Shown: positions 8,336 through 16,765, counted from the stretch's first letter. The stretch: 64,000 nt of DNA from Anaerolineales bacterium (GCA_025056175.1 JANWWK010000053.1:62001-126000), one strand, 5' to 3'. Numbers and translations: made by a program. Notes: a model not told the origin generated them from the letters alone.

Positions 8336-8739
8336 AGCGCAGCCTGACCCTCTCACGCGCGCAATGGGAACAAATGCGCGACTACGTGGAGACGCAAGCT
8401 CCGCTCGAAGCCTGCGGCCTGCTTGGCGGCCGCAATGGGCACGTCGAAGTGGTCATCCCTATCCGAAACGCCGAAAACAGTCCTGTGCGCTTTCGGATGG
8501 AACCGCTCGAACAATTGCGCGCCTTTGAGCAGATAGAATCCGCCGGCATGGAGTTGCTGGCAATTTTCCACTCACACCCCCACGGCCCGGCCGTTCCCTC
8601 CCCGACCGACATCGCAGAAGCCTATTACCAGGTCATTCAGGTAATTTGGTGCCCAGGCGAGGGCGAATGGCTGGCACACGCCTTCTGGATAGAAGCCGGC
8701 CACGCTGCTGAAGTTCCCCTTTGGATAACCGGCGTGTAA
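8332..8739 (+). CDS. M67-family JAMM/MPN metallopeptidase
   Basis: 135-residue zinc isopeptidase of the JAB1/MPN/Mov34 type. The start at 8332 overlaps the previous stop. All JAMM ligands are present: a Glu in LEACGLLGG, then HSHPHG and the Ser/Asp of SPTD. Bacterial relatives such as Mec remove the sulfur-carrier protein CysO from cysteine or process MoaD/ThiS-type ubiquitin-like proteins. No ubiquitin-like, E1-like or cysteine synthase gene is nearby, so the substrate is unknown. The length is normal for the stand-alone bacterial form. Confidence 0.88.
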   Translation: MKRSLTLSRAQWEQMRDYVETQAPLEACGLLGGRNGHVEVVIPIRNAENSPVRFRMEPLEQLRAFEQIESAGMELLAIFHSHPHGPAVPSPTDIAEAYYQVIQVIWCPGEGEWLAHAFWIEAGHAAEVPLWITGV

Positions 8740-8841
8740 CTCTAATGACCGACGCGTGTTACTTTCCGTGTAAACAACCATTTGAAAGGCAAAGGCGCAA
8801 CGCGCCTGTCCTGAACCAACAGACCAACTGGAGGATAAAAC

Positions 8842-9522
8842 ATGCAACTGCTGATTGATGGCGGGCTGATACTGCTTGGCTATCTGCTTGGCTCCATCCC
8901 ATCGGGGCTGATATTGGTCAAACTGATGACAGGAAAAGACATCCGCACCATCGAAAGCGGACGCACCGGCGGCACGAATGCCTTCCGCGCCGCCGGCTTT
9001 GGCGCCGGTTTTCTCACCGCCATTTTCGACATATTCAAAGGCACGCTGGCGACCTGGATTGCCATCGCAGCCACACCTGATGCCCACTGGGTGCACATCC
9101 TGGCTCCCTTAGCCGCCATTTTGGGACATAACTATTCGATTTACCTGCCAGAGTTCGACCAAAATGGGCGCTTCGTGCGCCTGCGCGGCGGCGCAGGAGG
9201 CGCACCTGCCCTGGGCGGCGCCATCGGCCTGTGGTGGCCTTCCGCGCTGATTATCTTGCCGCTGGGAGCGCTGGTGTTCTTCACCCTGGGCTACGCTTCC
9301 GTCACCACGTTGAGCGTGGCTTTTTTTGCGATTGTCGTATTCCTGATACGAGTGCTGACGCAAGCCCCTGGCGCCTCCTGGTTAGATGTCATATATGGCG
9401 TAGTGACCCTGTTGTTGCTGGCCTGGTCGTTGCGTCCCAACATTCAAAAGCTCATCAACGGCACCGAACGCGTCGTCAGCATCAGTCTGCACGGCAAACT
9501 ACGTACACGCCAGCAAAAGTAG
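8842..9522 (+). CDS. plsY: Glycerol-3-phosphate acyltransferase PlsY
   Basis: 226-residue membrane acyltransferase that moves the acyl group of acyl phosphate onto glycerol-3-phosphate, the first step of phospholipid synthesis. The three cytoplasmic signature loops are present: LLGSIPSGLIL near residue 16, SGRTGGTNAFRAAG near 38-52, and GHNYSIY followed by the glycine-rich RGGAGGAPALGG. Five or so helices fit the family. The C terminus (SISLHGKLRTRQQK) extends past the usual end. GGAGG lies before the ATG. It is the last gene of its block and is followed by a strong hairpin terminator. Confidence 0.9.
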   Translation: MQLLIDGGLILLGYLLGSIPSGLILVKLMTGKDIRTIESGRTGGTNAFRAAGFGAGFLTAIFDIFKGTLATWIAIAATPDAHWVHILAPLAAILGHNYSIYLPEFDQNGRFVRLRGGAGGAPALGGAIGLWWPSALIILPLGALVFFTLGYASVTTLSVAFFAIVVFLIRVLTQAPGASWLDVIYGVVTLLLLAWSLRPNIQKLINGTERVVSISLHGKLRTRQQK

Positions 9523-9545
9523 GGCAAACCACAATTTCTCATGGT

Positions 9546-9591
9546 CTTTTCTACGCAACATCCAGCATGGACGTTGTAGAGAAAAGTTTTT
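9546..9591 (+). terminator. Intrinsic terminator after plsY
   Basis: Imperfect 19-base arms (CTTTTCTACGCAACATCCA and its near complement) enclose a GCA loop and are followed directly by TTTTT. It lies 23 bases after the plsY stop codon and fits a rho-independent terminator for the plus-strand block. Confidence 0.7.
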
Positions 9592-9619
9592 GAGCCAGAC
9601 CCCCAGGCCAGAAAAACCA

Positions 9620-9651
9620 AAACGGCGACCGGTCTCTCGCGGTCGCCGTTT
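9620..9651 (-). terminator. Terminator of the metallo-beta-lactamase gene
   Basis: Perfect 11-base stem AAACGGCGACC/GGTCGCCGTTT with a 10-base loop. Read on the minus strand it is followed by a T-rich run (TTTTGGTTTTT), 18 bases after the stop of the gene at 9669. It may also stop readthrough from the plus strand. Confidence 0.75.
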
Positions 9652-9668
9652 GCGTTCACAGCGTTTCC

Positions 9669-10523
9669 CTATTCCTCTTCCATCGTATTATCTTTGTTTT
9701 CCAGAAAATGCCGATAGAGCGCGCGCAAATTGCGCTGATGCAAGGCCGGGGCCAGCCCTCCCAAATGCACGCGGCTCTTGCCGCATTCCTCAATCGTCAC
9801 TTCATCGAGATATTCCAACGGCGATTTGCGCTTGAGCGCAGCACGTGCCGCTTTGCGAATAGCAGAGAGATAGGCCAGATTTTCCTTGACGGCAGCATCA
9901 ATTTCACCACGCAAGATAATATCGCCGTGTCCCTGCACGATGTTTTCCAGCCCCATACGTCCAATTTTCTTGATGGAAGCGGTCAGGTCGTTGATGTTAC
10001 CATCCACCACATACGGCAGGGGCATGAAAGCATCCCCCGCAAACAAAATTTTATCTTCTTCCACAAAAACCGAGATGCCATCGTAACTGTGACCGAGCGC
10101 GGGCGCGAGAATCAGATTCTTCTTCCCCACCCGCAGGTTGAGTTCACCGTCATCGAAAGTCAAATGCGGAAGGACGATTTTGACCTGTCGCAAGGTGTTA
10201 TTCTGTTTCTTGGCCGCTTCCAGCGAGGGAATCCCCTTTTCTATCATCAATTTGCGGCAATTGGCATGAGCAACCACCGTTGCGCCTGGAAAGAAACAAT
10301 TCCCCCAGGTGTGGTCGGCGTGATAATGTGTGTTGATAACATAGCGAATTTGCAGGCCGAGTTCATGTTCGACGTATTCGCGCATGCTGAGCGTTTCTTC
10401 AGGGGTCGCCAGGGTATCAATCACAACCGCCCATTGTGGGCCGGCAATCACCCCCGCTGTCACCTGAGCATAGACCTCGCTTTGAAACCAGTAGACGTTT
10501 TCGGAGACGCGTTCGCGGAGCAT
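9669..10523 (-). CDS. Metallo-beta-lactamase-fold hydrolase
   Basis: 284-residue metallo-beta-lactamase superfamily hydrolase. The start at 10523 (MLRERVSENV) has AAAAGGA upstream. The metal site is complete: THYHADHTWGN (HxHxDH), a later LGHSYDGIS, the FAGDAF Asp and GHGD near residue 205. The C-terminal 70 residues are helical and do not resemble a known accessory domain. Members include lactonases, glyoxalases and quorum-quenching enzymes, so the substrate is open. It is followed by its own terminator and starts 66 bases after the end of the aldo-keto reductase gene. Confidence 0.88.
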   Translation of the reverse strand: MLRERVSENVYWFQSEVYAQVTAGVIAGPQWAVVIDTLATPEETLSMREYVEHELGLQIRYVINTHYHADHTWGNCFFPGATVVAHANCRKLMIEKGIPSLEAAKKQNNTLRQVKIVLPHLTFDDGELNLRVGKKNLILAPALGHSYDGISVFVEEDKILFAGDAFMPLPYVVDGNINDLTASIKKIGRMGLENIVQGHGDIILRGEIDAAVKENLAYLSAIRKAARAALKRKSPLEYLDEVTIEECGKSRVHLGGLAPALHQRNLRALYRHFLENKDNTMEEE

Positions 10524-10588
10524 AGAAATCCTTTTTGGAAGATTTCCCCTATAAATAGCACAAACGCGAGTCAAAATCAAGGAAACGT

Positions 10589-11554
10589 CTAATCTTCATC
10601 AGGATAGTTCCCCAGAATCTGCTCAATGCGCTCCAACACGTCATCGTGCAGAAACTCGATGGCTTCAGCAGCTTCCAAATTATTTTGCAATTGCGCGACA
10701 TTGGTTGCGCCGGTGATGACACTGCTGACTTCCTTGCGCCGCAACAACCAGGCAATTGCCAGCTGGGCAGTGTTGATGTGCAAATCGGCAGCCACTTCTC
10801 CCAATTGACGCACAATTGCCACCCGTTCGGGCGTGATTCGGTCTCGAATCCAGGCCATGCTTTCCATCGAGGCGCGGCTGCCGGCGGGAATGCCATCGTT
10901 ATACTTACCGGTCAGGATGCCGTAATACAGCGGGCTCCAGGTAGTCAGCCCCAGTCCGTATTCTTTGCACACCGGCGCCAGCTCAATTTCCACACGGCGG
11001 CGATGGAACATGTTGTATTGCGGCTGTTCGACCACCGGCGGGACGAGGTGATTTTGCTGCGCCGCCGCAATCGCAGCCGTTACCTGCCAGGCGCGCCATT
11101 CGGAAGTTCCCCAATAGAGAATTTTCCCCTGCCGCACCAGAGTATCCATCGTAAACACCACTTCTTCGATGGGGGTATCCGGGTCAAAGCGGTGACAGAA
11201 ATACAGGTCGAGATAGTCGGTACCCAGCCGTTTGAGCGAAGCGTGAATCGATTCGGTGATGTGTTTGCGCGAGAGGCCGCGCCCATTCGGCCCCGGCATG
11301 GTCGGCCAGAAGACTTTGGAAGAAAGCACCAGCGCCGAACGCGGAATCTCCCGGATGGCTTTGCCCATCACCACTTCTGCCTGCCCGTTTGCATAAATAT
11401 CGGCATTATCGAAAAAATTGACACCCAAATCATACGCGGCGTGAATCAATTCGATGGACGACTGTTCATCTACCTGGTCTCCTAGCGTGACCCAGGAACC
11501 GAGCGAAATTTCACTGACCTTCAGGCCAGAGCGTCCCAAGCGGCGATAGTGCAT
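10589..11554 (-). CDS. Aldo/keto reductase (potassium-channel beta-subunit-like)
   Basis: 321-residue NADPH-dependent aldo/keto reductase. The catalytic tetrad is readable: Asp and Tyr in DNADIYANGQAE, Lys in LSSKVFWP and His in YFCHRFDPDTP. The C-terminal cofactor site ITGATNVAQLQNNLEAAE fits NADPH binding. The sequence MHYRRLGRSGLKVSEISLG at the start and the overall layout resemble the AKR6/YghZ type related to voltage-gated K+ channel beta subunits. It acts in the cytoplasm on carbonyl compounds; the physiological substrate cannot be deduced. Confidence 0.93.
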   Translation of the reverse strand: MHYRRLGRSGLKVSEISLGSWVTLGDQVDEQSSIELIHAAYDLGVNFFDNADIYANGQAEVVMGKAIREIPRSALVLSSKVFWPTMPGPNGRGLSRKHITESIHASLKRLGTDYLDLYFCHRFDPDTPIEEVVFTMDTLVRQGKILYWGTSEWRAWQVTAAIAAAQQNHLVPPVVEQPQYNMFHRRRVEIELAPVCKEYGLGLTTWSPLYYGILTGKYNDGIPAGSRASMESMAWIRDRITPERVAIVRQLGEVAADLHINTAQLAIAWLLRRKEVSSVITGATNVAQLQNNLEAAEAIEFLHDDVLERIEQILGNYPDED

Positions 11555-11581
11555 ACAACCTCCTCGAGGCAGGGCATTGGT

Positions 11582-12310
11582 TTATTTTTTGACAATAATA
11601 TTGAGCGTAAAGAAGCAAAAGTGTCGTCCGGTGCGGGTTACCCGCAAACCCCATGTCGTCAGATACGTTCCTTCATCGGGTGGGGTTTTGATTTCAATTC
11701 GCAGACGCAAACTCTCACCGGGTTTAGGTTCAGAAGGCAACTCGTAGAAGCGGTCTTCGGAGAGTTTCATGCCTTCCACCAGCGAGGCCAACACCACACC
11801 GCTTTGCCATTTCTTACGGCCTACGTTGCGAATATCCCACCAGGCAGTAAAGCGATAACCGGGCTTGAAGACCGTCAAATCAGCAATCCGCCTGGCCGTC
11901 ACCACGCAAGCATACTCCGAGCCAGGCGGGTCACCCGAAGAGAGCGGAGTGAGCGCCATTTGGGTCAGCGTCTCTTGGGGAACATCACTCCCCAGCGTGG
12001 CGACTTGCACCGGCACGGGCGTAAGCGTAATGCTGGGAGTAATGGTTGCGGTAGGCAACGGCGTGATGGTGGGGAAAAAGGTAGGCGTAAACGACGGGGT
12101 AAATGTAGGCGCCGGTGTATCCGTCAACACGAGCGTAAATGTGGGAATCAGCGCCCCGGGGGAAGTCAGAGGAGAGAATTGGGTGGGGCTGCCTGGCGAA
12201 GGCACCGAAGCAGGCGGCTCGAAACCAGGAACGGGTATCGTCAGCACGCAGGCTGACGATACCAGCATGGCAACAATCACAATCGAAAGAGCAAGGTTCT
12301 TTTTAGCCAT
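11582..12310 (-). CDS. Lipoprotein with S/T/P linker and NBR1-like Ig domain
   Basis: 242-residue predicted lipoprotein. The signal peptide ends in a lipobox (LVSSAC, Cys at 21). A linker of about 80 residues rich in Thr, Pro and Ser follows (PTFTLVLTDTPAPTFTPSF), typical of Chloroflexota surface proteins. The C-terminal 105 residues form a beta-rich domain with YRFTAWWDIRNVGRKKW and TYLTTWGLR, which fits the NBR1-like immunoglobulin domain (Trp pair, N-x-G-x-x-x-W). The family is seen in extracellular bacterial proteins with unclear binding roles. It lies 22 bases after a related secreted protein and is probably co-transcribed with it. Confidence 0.82.
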   Translation of the reverse strand: MAKKNLALSIVIVAMLVSSACVLTIPVPGFEPPASVPSPGSPTQFSPLTSPGALIPTFTLVLTDTPAPTFTPSFTPTFFPTITPLPTATITPSITLTPVPVQVATLGSDVPQETLTQMALTPLSSGDPPGSEYACVVTARRIADLTVFKPGYRFTAWWDIRNVGRKKWQSGVVLASLVEGMKLSEDRFYELPSEPKPGESLRLRIEIKTPPDEGTYLTTWGLRVTRTGRHFCFFTLNIIVKK

Positions 12311-12332
12311 GACCTGCGCAGGATGTGCGCGT

Positions 12333-12872
12333 TTAACGATTTACATTGATGGTGATAGACAGCTTGCAGAACGATTTACTGCCGCGGAACAAGCCCCAGA
12401 CGGCGGTGTAGTAGCCCTTTTCTTTGGGCGAAATCATATCTACAATCAGTGTAATGCTCTGCCCGGAGCCAACATCATTCGCCAGGTCATAAGCATCCCC
12501 GTAAGTGTGCATCTTCGTGCCGCTGATGTATTTGAAATCAATGCCGTTTTTGCCCCAGTTCTTACTGCCGGTATTCCGCACCGTCCAGGTCGCATCAAAG
12601 ATGTGGCGGCGCTGCATTTTGGTCCAATCTTTGGGTTTTTGCGAAAGCAGTTTGCAGGCATAATCGGGGGTGGAGGCAGCAGGTTCGACCGAAATAGTGA
12701 GCAGCGGAGCGGAAGCGATGCTGATTGGGGCGAGCAGGTGCGGGTCGAAGGCATCTGCAAACGACACAAGGGAAGAGGGCGCGGCCACCGCTTGTGTTGC
12801 TGGCGGCAAAAGCGCTGCCAGAGCAAAGAGCGTGACCGCCAGGAAAGTAATTGCAAAACGAACCGGTTTCAT
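12333..12872 (-). CDS. Secreted NBR1-like Ig-domain protein
   Basis: 179-residue exported protein. The start at 12872 (MKPVRF) has AAGGAG eight bases upstream. A Sec signal peptide runs to about residue 30 (LAALLPPATQAVAA) without a lipobox. The mature part carries the same domain type as the next gene: FDATWTVRNTGSKNWGKNG and YYTAVWGLFRG. Two cysteines, in YACKLL and SFCKLS, match the pair in the neighbouring lipoprotein (YACVVT, HFCFFT) and may form a disulfide. The two look like a tandem duplication with one copy lipid-anchored and one released. Confidence 0.82.
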   Translation of the reverse strand: MKPVRFAITFLAVTLFALAALLPPATQAVAAPSSLVSFADAFDPHLLAPISIASAPLLTISVEPAASTPDYACKLLSQKPKDWTKMQRRHIFDATWTVRNTGSKNWGKNGIDFKYISGTKMHTYGDAYDLANDVGSGQSITLIVDMISPKEKGYYTAVWGLFRGSKSFCKLSITINVNR

Positions 12873-12956
12873 GAAGTTTCTCCTTTTCTGGTTTCGCGGT
12901 TGGCGCGGGCGGGCACCCGATGCTACGCCCGCGCCACGCAATTTCACTGCAAAAAA

Positions 12957-14279
12957 TCAATCATCCGCCTGCCCGATTCCGAGCGGTTTCCACTTGTTTT
13001 CATCTTTGAGACGATGCTGAATGCCGCCACGGTCGTGCAACTGGTCGAATCCTTCGGGCTTGATGAACATCTCCTCGCCATCGAGCAGACCGGTGATGCC
13101 CGTCTGACCTGGTTCAGGGCGCTTGAGACCTTTGAATTTCGCGCTGCGCGCCGGGGTGTAATCAGTCGGTTCTTCGTAGGTGGTAATGTAACCCTCGTAG
13201 TTTCTGAGGATGATTTTGTGGTCCGACATGCTCAACAGGTAATTGGGCATGAGCGGAATTTTACCGCCGCCGCCAGGCGCATCTACGATATATTGCGGAA
13301 TGGCATAACCGCTGGTATGGCCGCGTAATCCTTCCATGATTTCGATGCCCTTGGCAACCGGCGTGCGGAAGTGACCAGCGCCTTCTACCAGGTCGCACTG
13401 GTACAGGTAGTACGGACGCACCCGAATCCGCACCAGTTTATGCACCAGTTCGCGTTGAATGTGAACGTTGTCGTTGACACCGGCCAACAAAACCGACTGA
13501 TTGCCAAGCGGAATGCCTGCTCTGGTAAGACGGTCGCATGCCTCCGCCAGTTCCAGCGAAATTTCGTTGGGATGGTTGACGTGAATGTTCATCCACAGGG
13601 GGTGATATTTTTGCAGCATATCGCAGAGTTCCTGCGTAACACGCATAGGCATAAAGACCGGCACACGCGAGCCAATGCGGATGATTTCGATATGCGGAAT
13701 TTCGCGCAGGCGGGAGAGCAATTCTTCCAGAATTTTTGGCGCCAGCACCAGCGGGTCACCACCAGAAAGTAACACGTCACGCACTTGCGGCGTGCGCTTG
13801 AGATATTCGATTTGCATCTCGAACTCTTCGCGCTTGAAGGTTTGCGCCGGGTCGCCAACGATGCGCGAACGCGTGCAATAACGGCAGTAGGAAGCACACT
13901 GTGTGGTAACCAGCATCAGCACCCGGTCAGGGTAACGGTGAACCAGACCCGGCACCGGTGAGTGGCGGTCTTCGGCCAGCGAGTCTTCCATCATAGCGGT
14001 AAAAGCTTGCATTTCTTCGGAGCGAGGGATGACCTGTAAGCGGATCGGGTCTTCGGGGTCTTCGGCGTCAATCAGCGAGATGAAGTAAGGGGTAATATCC
14101 ACCCGAAACAGGCCTTGCGTTTGCAAGGCTTTACGCTCACTTTCGGTCAGGGGAATCACCTTTTCAATTTCTTCAGCGGTGTTGAGACGGTTGCTCAATT
14201 GCCACCGCCAGTCATTCCACTTTTCATCGGGAACATCACGATAAAGCGGGGCGCGCCGGGAAACAAACGGTGCAGGCAT
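12957..14279 (-). CDS. kamA: L-lysine 2,3-aminomutase
   Basis: 440-residue radical SAM, PLP-dependent enzyme that converts L-lysine to L-beta-lysine. The start at 14279 (MPAPFVSRR) has AAGGAG upstream. The [4Fe-4S] cysteines are at 128, 132 and 135 (CASYCRYC), and the PLP lysine is in PGGGGK (340). The residues that hold the lysine epsilon-amino group in the clostridial enzyme (Asp293, Asp330) correspond to Asp296 here (YQCDL) and Asp333 (VDAPG), with a constant offset of three. This favours lysine over glutamate as substrate. No beta-lysine mutase genes are nearby, so the product may serve as an osmolyte precursor or a tRNA/EF-P substrate instead of fermentation. Confidence 0.92.
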   Translation of the reverse strand: MPAPFVSRRAPLYRDVPDEKWNDWRWQLSNRLNTAEEIEKVIPLTESERKALQTQGLFRVDITPYFISLIDAEDPEDPIRLQVIPRSEEMQAFTAMMEDSLAEDRHSPVPGLVHRYPDRVLMLVTTQCASYCRYCTRSRIVGDPAQTFKREEFEMQIEYLKRTPQVRDVLLSGGDPLVLAPKILEELLSRLREIPHIEIIRIGSRVPVFMPMRVTQELCDMLQKYHPLWMNIHVNHPNEISLELAEACDRLTRAGIPLGNQSVLLAGVNDNVHIQRELVHKLVRIRVRPYYLYQCDLVEGAGHFRTPVAKGIEIMEGLRGHTSGYAIPQYIVDAPGGGGKIPLMPNYLLSMSDHKIILRNYEGYITTYEEPTDYTPARSAKFKGLKRPEPGQTGITGLLDGEEMFIKPEGFDQLHDRGGIQHRLKDENKWKPLGIGQADD

Positions 14280-14573
14280 AGGAAACTCCTTTTCGTGAAA
14301 ATTCAGAAGGCACGGTAGAGAAGAAAAAGGAAAAAGAGAGGGAGTCCCGTTCCTGCGGCGGGTCATGGTCGGGGCGAAAGAAGCCGCCATAGTAGGGAGA
14401 ACTGCCGGCCTGAAAGGGCGAGCAAAGAGTCATAAAAGTATTGTAAGAGGAAACCAGATGCGGGTCAATAATCAAACGGAGAAAACGGATGATAACAGAT
14501 GGAAATACATAGCAGCAGACAAAATCTGGCGTAGAATAGCATTGTTTCCACATTCCCAGAGAGGAGCTCGACT
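14280..14573. other. Divergent intergenic region kamA/degV
   Basis: 294 bases with no gene. The first part has a purine-rich plus strand (14309-14340, AAGAAAAAGGAAAAAGAGAG), which gives a pyrimidine tract in the kamA 5' flank. The second DegV gene has a good GGAG. No convincing -35/-10 pair was identified for either gene. Confidence 0.6.
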
Positions 14574-15440
14574 ATGTCAGTCCCGGTTGCCGTCGTTACC
14601 GATAGTTGCGCCAGTATTCCCGAAGCGCTCATCCGTCAGTTAAACATTCACACGGTGGCTTATTACATCCATCGGGGGCAAGAAGTGTTGCGCGATTTGG
14701 TCACCATTCAGCGTGAAGAGTTTTTGCGCTGGCTTCCAACGGCAACACAGCTGCCAACCACCGCCAGTCCAGGACCAGGAGATTACCTGGACATGTACCG
14801 CGCCCTGGCCAGACAGGGCGTTCGAGAAATCATCAGCATTCACATGACCTCGCGCGGCTCTGGTGCATATCAGGCGGCAACGGTCGCGCAATCTATGATG
14901 GCAGAACAAGCGCCTGAAGTCACCATCGAGGTCGTTGATACACGCAATGTTTCGCTGTGTCAGGGCTGGATGGTCATCGAAGCGGCACGCGCGGCGATAG
15001 CAGGTGCAAATTTGGCCGAAGTGAGCGCCAAAGTGCGGCGCATGATTCCGATTACGCAGATGATACAAACTGCCGATACGCTCAGGTATCTCTACATGGG
15101 CGGAAGAATTGGCCTGGCGCAGAACCTGGTCGGCAGCTTGCTGAACATCAAACCACTCATTGGGATGAAAGACGGCGTCATCGTTGCGCTGGGCAAAGCC
15201 CGCTCACGCCTGCAAGCGTATGCCCAAATGGCCGATTACGTGTCTGCAGCGGTCGGAGAGGGCAAAGCACGTGTTGCTTACGTCCATGCCGGGGCGCTGC
15301 AGGAAATTGAAAAACTCAAACAACTGGTCGAGGACAAAGTCAGCGTGGTCGAATCGCTGGTTGCCGAGCTTTCCCCCGCATTGGCGGTGCATACAGGCCC
15401 CGGCACAGCCGGTTTGTGCTTCTACCCCGTCGAAAGTTAA
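14574..15440 (+). CDS. DegV family fatty-acid-binding protein (second copy)
   Basis: 288-residue DegV family protein, the same length as the copy at 3551-4417 but clearly divergent. The signature is DSCASIPEAL near residue 11, with PTTASPGPGDYLDMY for the fatty-acid carboxylate loop and YLYMGGRIGLAQNLVG in the middle. It ends with VHTGPGTAGLCFYP. GAGGAG precedes the ATG. It stands alone, transcribed away from kamA, so it is probably regulated differently from the first copy. Two or more DegV paralogues with different chain-length preferences are common in bacteria that take up fatty acids. Confidence 0.92.
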   Translation: MSVPVAVVTDSCASIPEALIRQLNIHTVAYYIHRGQEVLRDLVTIQREEFLRWLPTATQLPTTASPGPGDYLDMYRALARQGVREIISIHMTSRGSGAYQAATVAQSMMAEQAPEVTIEVVDTRNVSLCQGWMVIEAARAAIAGANLAEVSAKVRRMIPITQMIQTADTLRYLYMGGRIGLAQNLVGSLLNIKPLIGMKDGVIVALGKARSRLQAYAQMADYVSAAVGEGKARVAYVHAGALQEIEKLKQLVEDKVSVVESLVAELSPALAVHTGPGTAGLCFYPVES

Positions 15441-15598
15441 CCCATTCGGGTAATTTGCAATTCATCCTCCAGGGGTATAGTATTTCATCAAAATTTGGAT
15501 ATGCTGGGTAGAAATCCATCCTGCGTCCCCGTATCTTTTTGGCTCGCAACGGGTTTTCTACCCCAAATTCCAATCAATGGTTTCTCCTGGAGGTAATT

Positions 15599-15889
15599 AT
15601 GATGACCGCTGAATTGACCGTCCAGCACAACCCTGAACGCAACCGTTTTGAGATTCGGATTGGCGAGTACCTGGCTGAACTGGTATACACTCTCAAAGAT
15701 GGCGTCATTACGTTTACACACACGGGCGTACCGCCAGCGCTGGAAGGACGCGGACTGGGCAGCAAGCTGGCGCGCGCCGGGCTGGAATATGCTCGTCAGC
15801 ACGGCCTGAAGGTGGTTTCGACCTGCTGGTTCATCAACGGCTACCTGGACCGCAACCTGGAATATCAGGATTTGTTGAAGAAAAATTGA
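15599..15889 (+). CDS. GNAT-like N-acetyltransferase (YidJ/GTNAT type)
   Basis: 96-residue small acyl-CoA N-acyltransferase-fold protein. Two adjacent ATG codons are present; the first (15599) has GGAGG five bases upstream. The core motif FTHTGVPPALEGRGLGSKLA is the acetyl-CoA pyrophosphate loop (R/Q-x-x-G-x-G/A), preceded by the beta strands AELVYTLKDGVITF. The length of about 95 residues fits the minimal Gcn5-related family related to human GTNA1/NATD1 and E. coli YjdJ. The substrate is unknown. It is separated from degV by 158 bases and convergent with the Memo-like gene three bases on. Confidence 0.85.
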   Translation: MMTAELTVQHNPERNRFEIRIGEYLAELVYTLKDGVITFTHTGVPPALEGRGLGSKLARAGLEYARQHGLKVVSTCWFINGYLDRNLEYQDLLKKN

Positions 15890-15892
15890 CCC

Positions 15893-16735
15893 TTACGGTC
15901 GCAATACCACCGCTGCGCCATAGCCAACGACACTGCGATAGTCACCCGTCACATCCCCCGATGTGGCATGATGCAGGGTTTTGACCATCTGCCCTCCCAG
16001 GGCTTTGGCCGCCCATAAGACGGATGCCAGCGCCCCCAGACCACAGGCCTCGCCTTTACCCTGCGCTTCGACCTCGAACAGACCCTCTGGTGAGAAAGCC
16101 TCCACCTGCGCCAGCATGGCCGCATCCAGCCGCCGGGCTGTTTCGGCATCGTAAAAATGCGAGAAATCGGTGGAGGCCACCAGAAGGACATCTTTTTCCG
16201 CCAGCGTCTCTGCCAGGGTTTCTCCCAAAATGCGGCAGGTGGTGCTATCGTGGGTTCTTACCATCACCGGCAGCAGCGTGAACGTGGAACGGAGGGCGCG
16301 CTGCAGAAAGGGCAGTTCAATTTCAAGCGAATGTTCCGGGTCATTTGCCACAGGGGTCAGGCCAAACCCCAGACGGCGCTTCAAGGTTTCGTCGAGCCTG
16401 TTTAGCAGGGCACGCTCAACCGATAAGACACCCAACGGGGTGCCGTAGGCTGTATGCGCCGTTGTCAGCAGCGAGTAAGGATAAGGGTGATGCATGGGCG
16501 AAACGACCGCCACCACCGCAGGGGACAAACCGCGCACGGCGGCAAACGCGTAACCGGCGACCGCCCCGGAATAACGATGCCCGGCATGGGGGGCAACGAT
16601 AGCGACAGGCGTTCCAACCAGAGGGGGCAAAACAGCAGCATCGATGAATCCATCCACCAGACGAGCCAGCCGCTGGGGGTTGGCATCATACCAGGTTCCA
16701 GCAATCGGTGAAGGGCGAACTTCCGCAACTGACAT
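15893..16735 (-). CDS. Memo-like protein (AmmeMemoRadiSam system protein B)
   Basis: 280-residue member of the MEMO1 family, related to extradiol dioxygenases. The metal and active-site positions are recognisable: APHAGHRYSG, SPMHH, STDFSHFY and GEACGLGA. In many prokaryotes the gene neighbours an AMMECR1-domain gene and a radical SAM gene. Neither partner is present here, so the protein acts alone or with partners elsewhere. The start at 16735 is supported by GGAGG five bases before it. The leader contains a perfect 14-base tandem duplication that includes this ribosome-binding site. Its biochemical role in bacteria is unsettled. Confidence 0.88.
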   Translation of the reverse strand: MSVAEVRPSPIAGTWYDANPQRLARLVDGFIDAAVLPPLVGTPVAIVAPHAGHRYSGAVAGYAFAAVRGLSPAVVAVVSPMHHPYPYSLLTTAHTAYGTPLGVLSVERALLNRLDETLKRRLGFGLTPVANDPEHSLEIELPFLQRALRSTFTLLPVMVRTHDSTTCRILGETLAETLAEKDVLLVASTDFSHFYDAETARRLDAAMLAQVEAFSPEGLFEVEAQGKGEACGLGALASVLWAAKALGGQMVKTLHHATSGDVTGDYRSVVGYGAAVVLRP

Positions 16736-16737
16736 AG

Positions 16738-16765
16738 GTACCTCCGCTTTTGTACCTCCGCTTTT
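16738..16765. repeat. Tandem 14-bp duplication containing the ribosome-binding site
   Basis: GTACCTCCGCTTTT occurs twice without a gap. On the minus strand each unit reads AAAAGCGGAGGTAC, so the Memo-like gene has two consecutive GGAGG sites, at 5 and 19 bases from its ATG. Confidence 0.9.
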
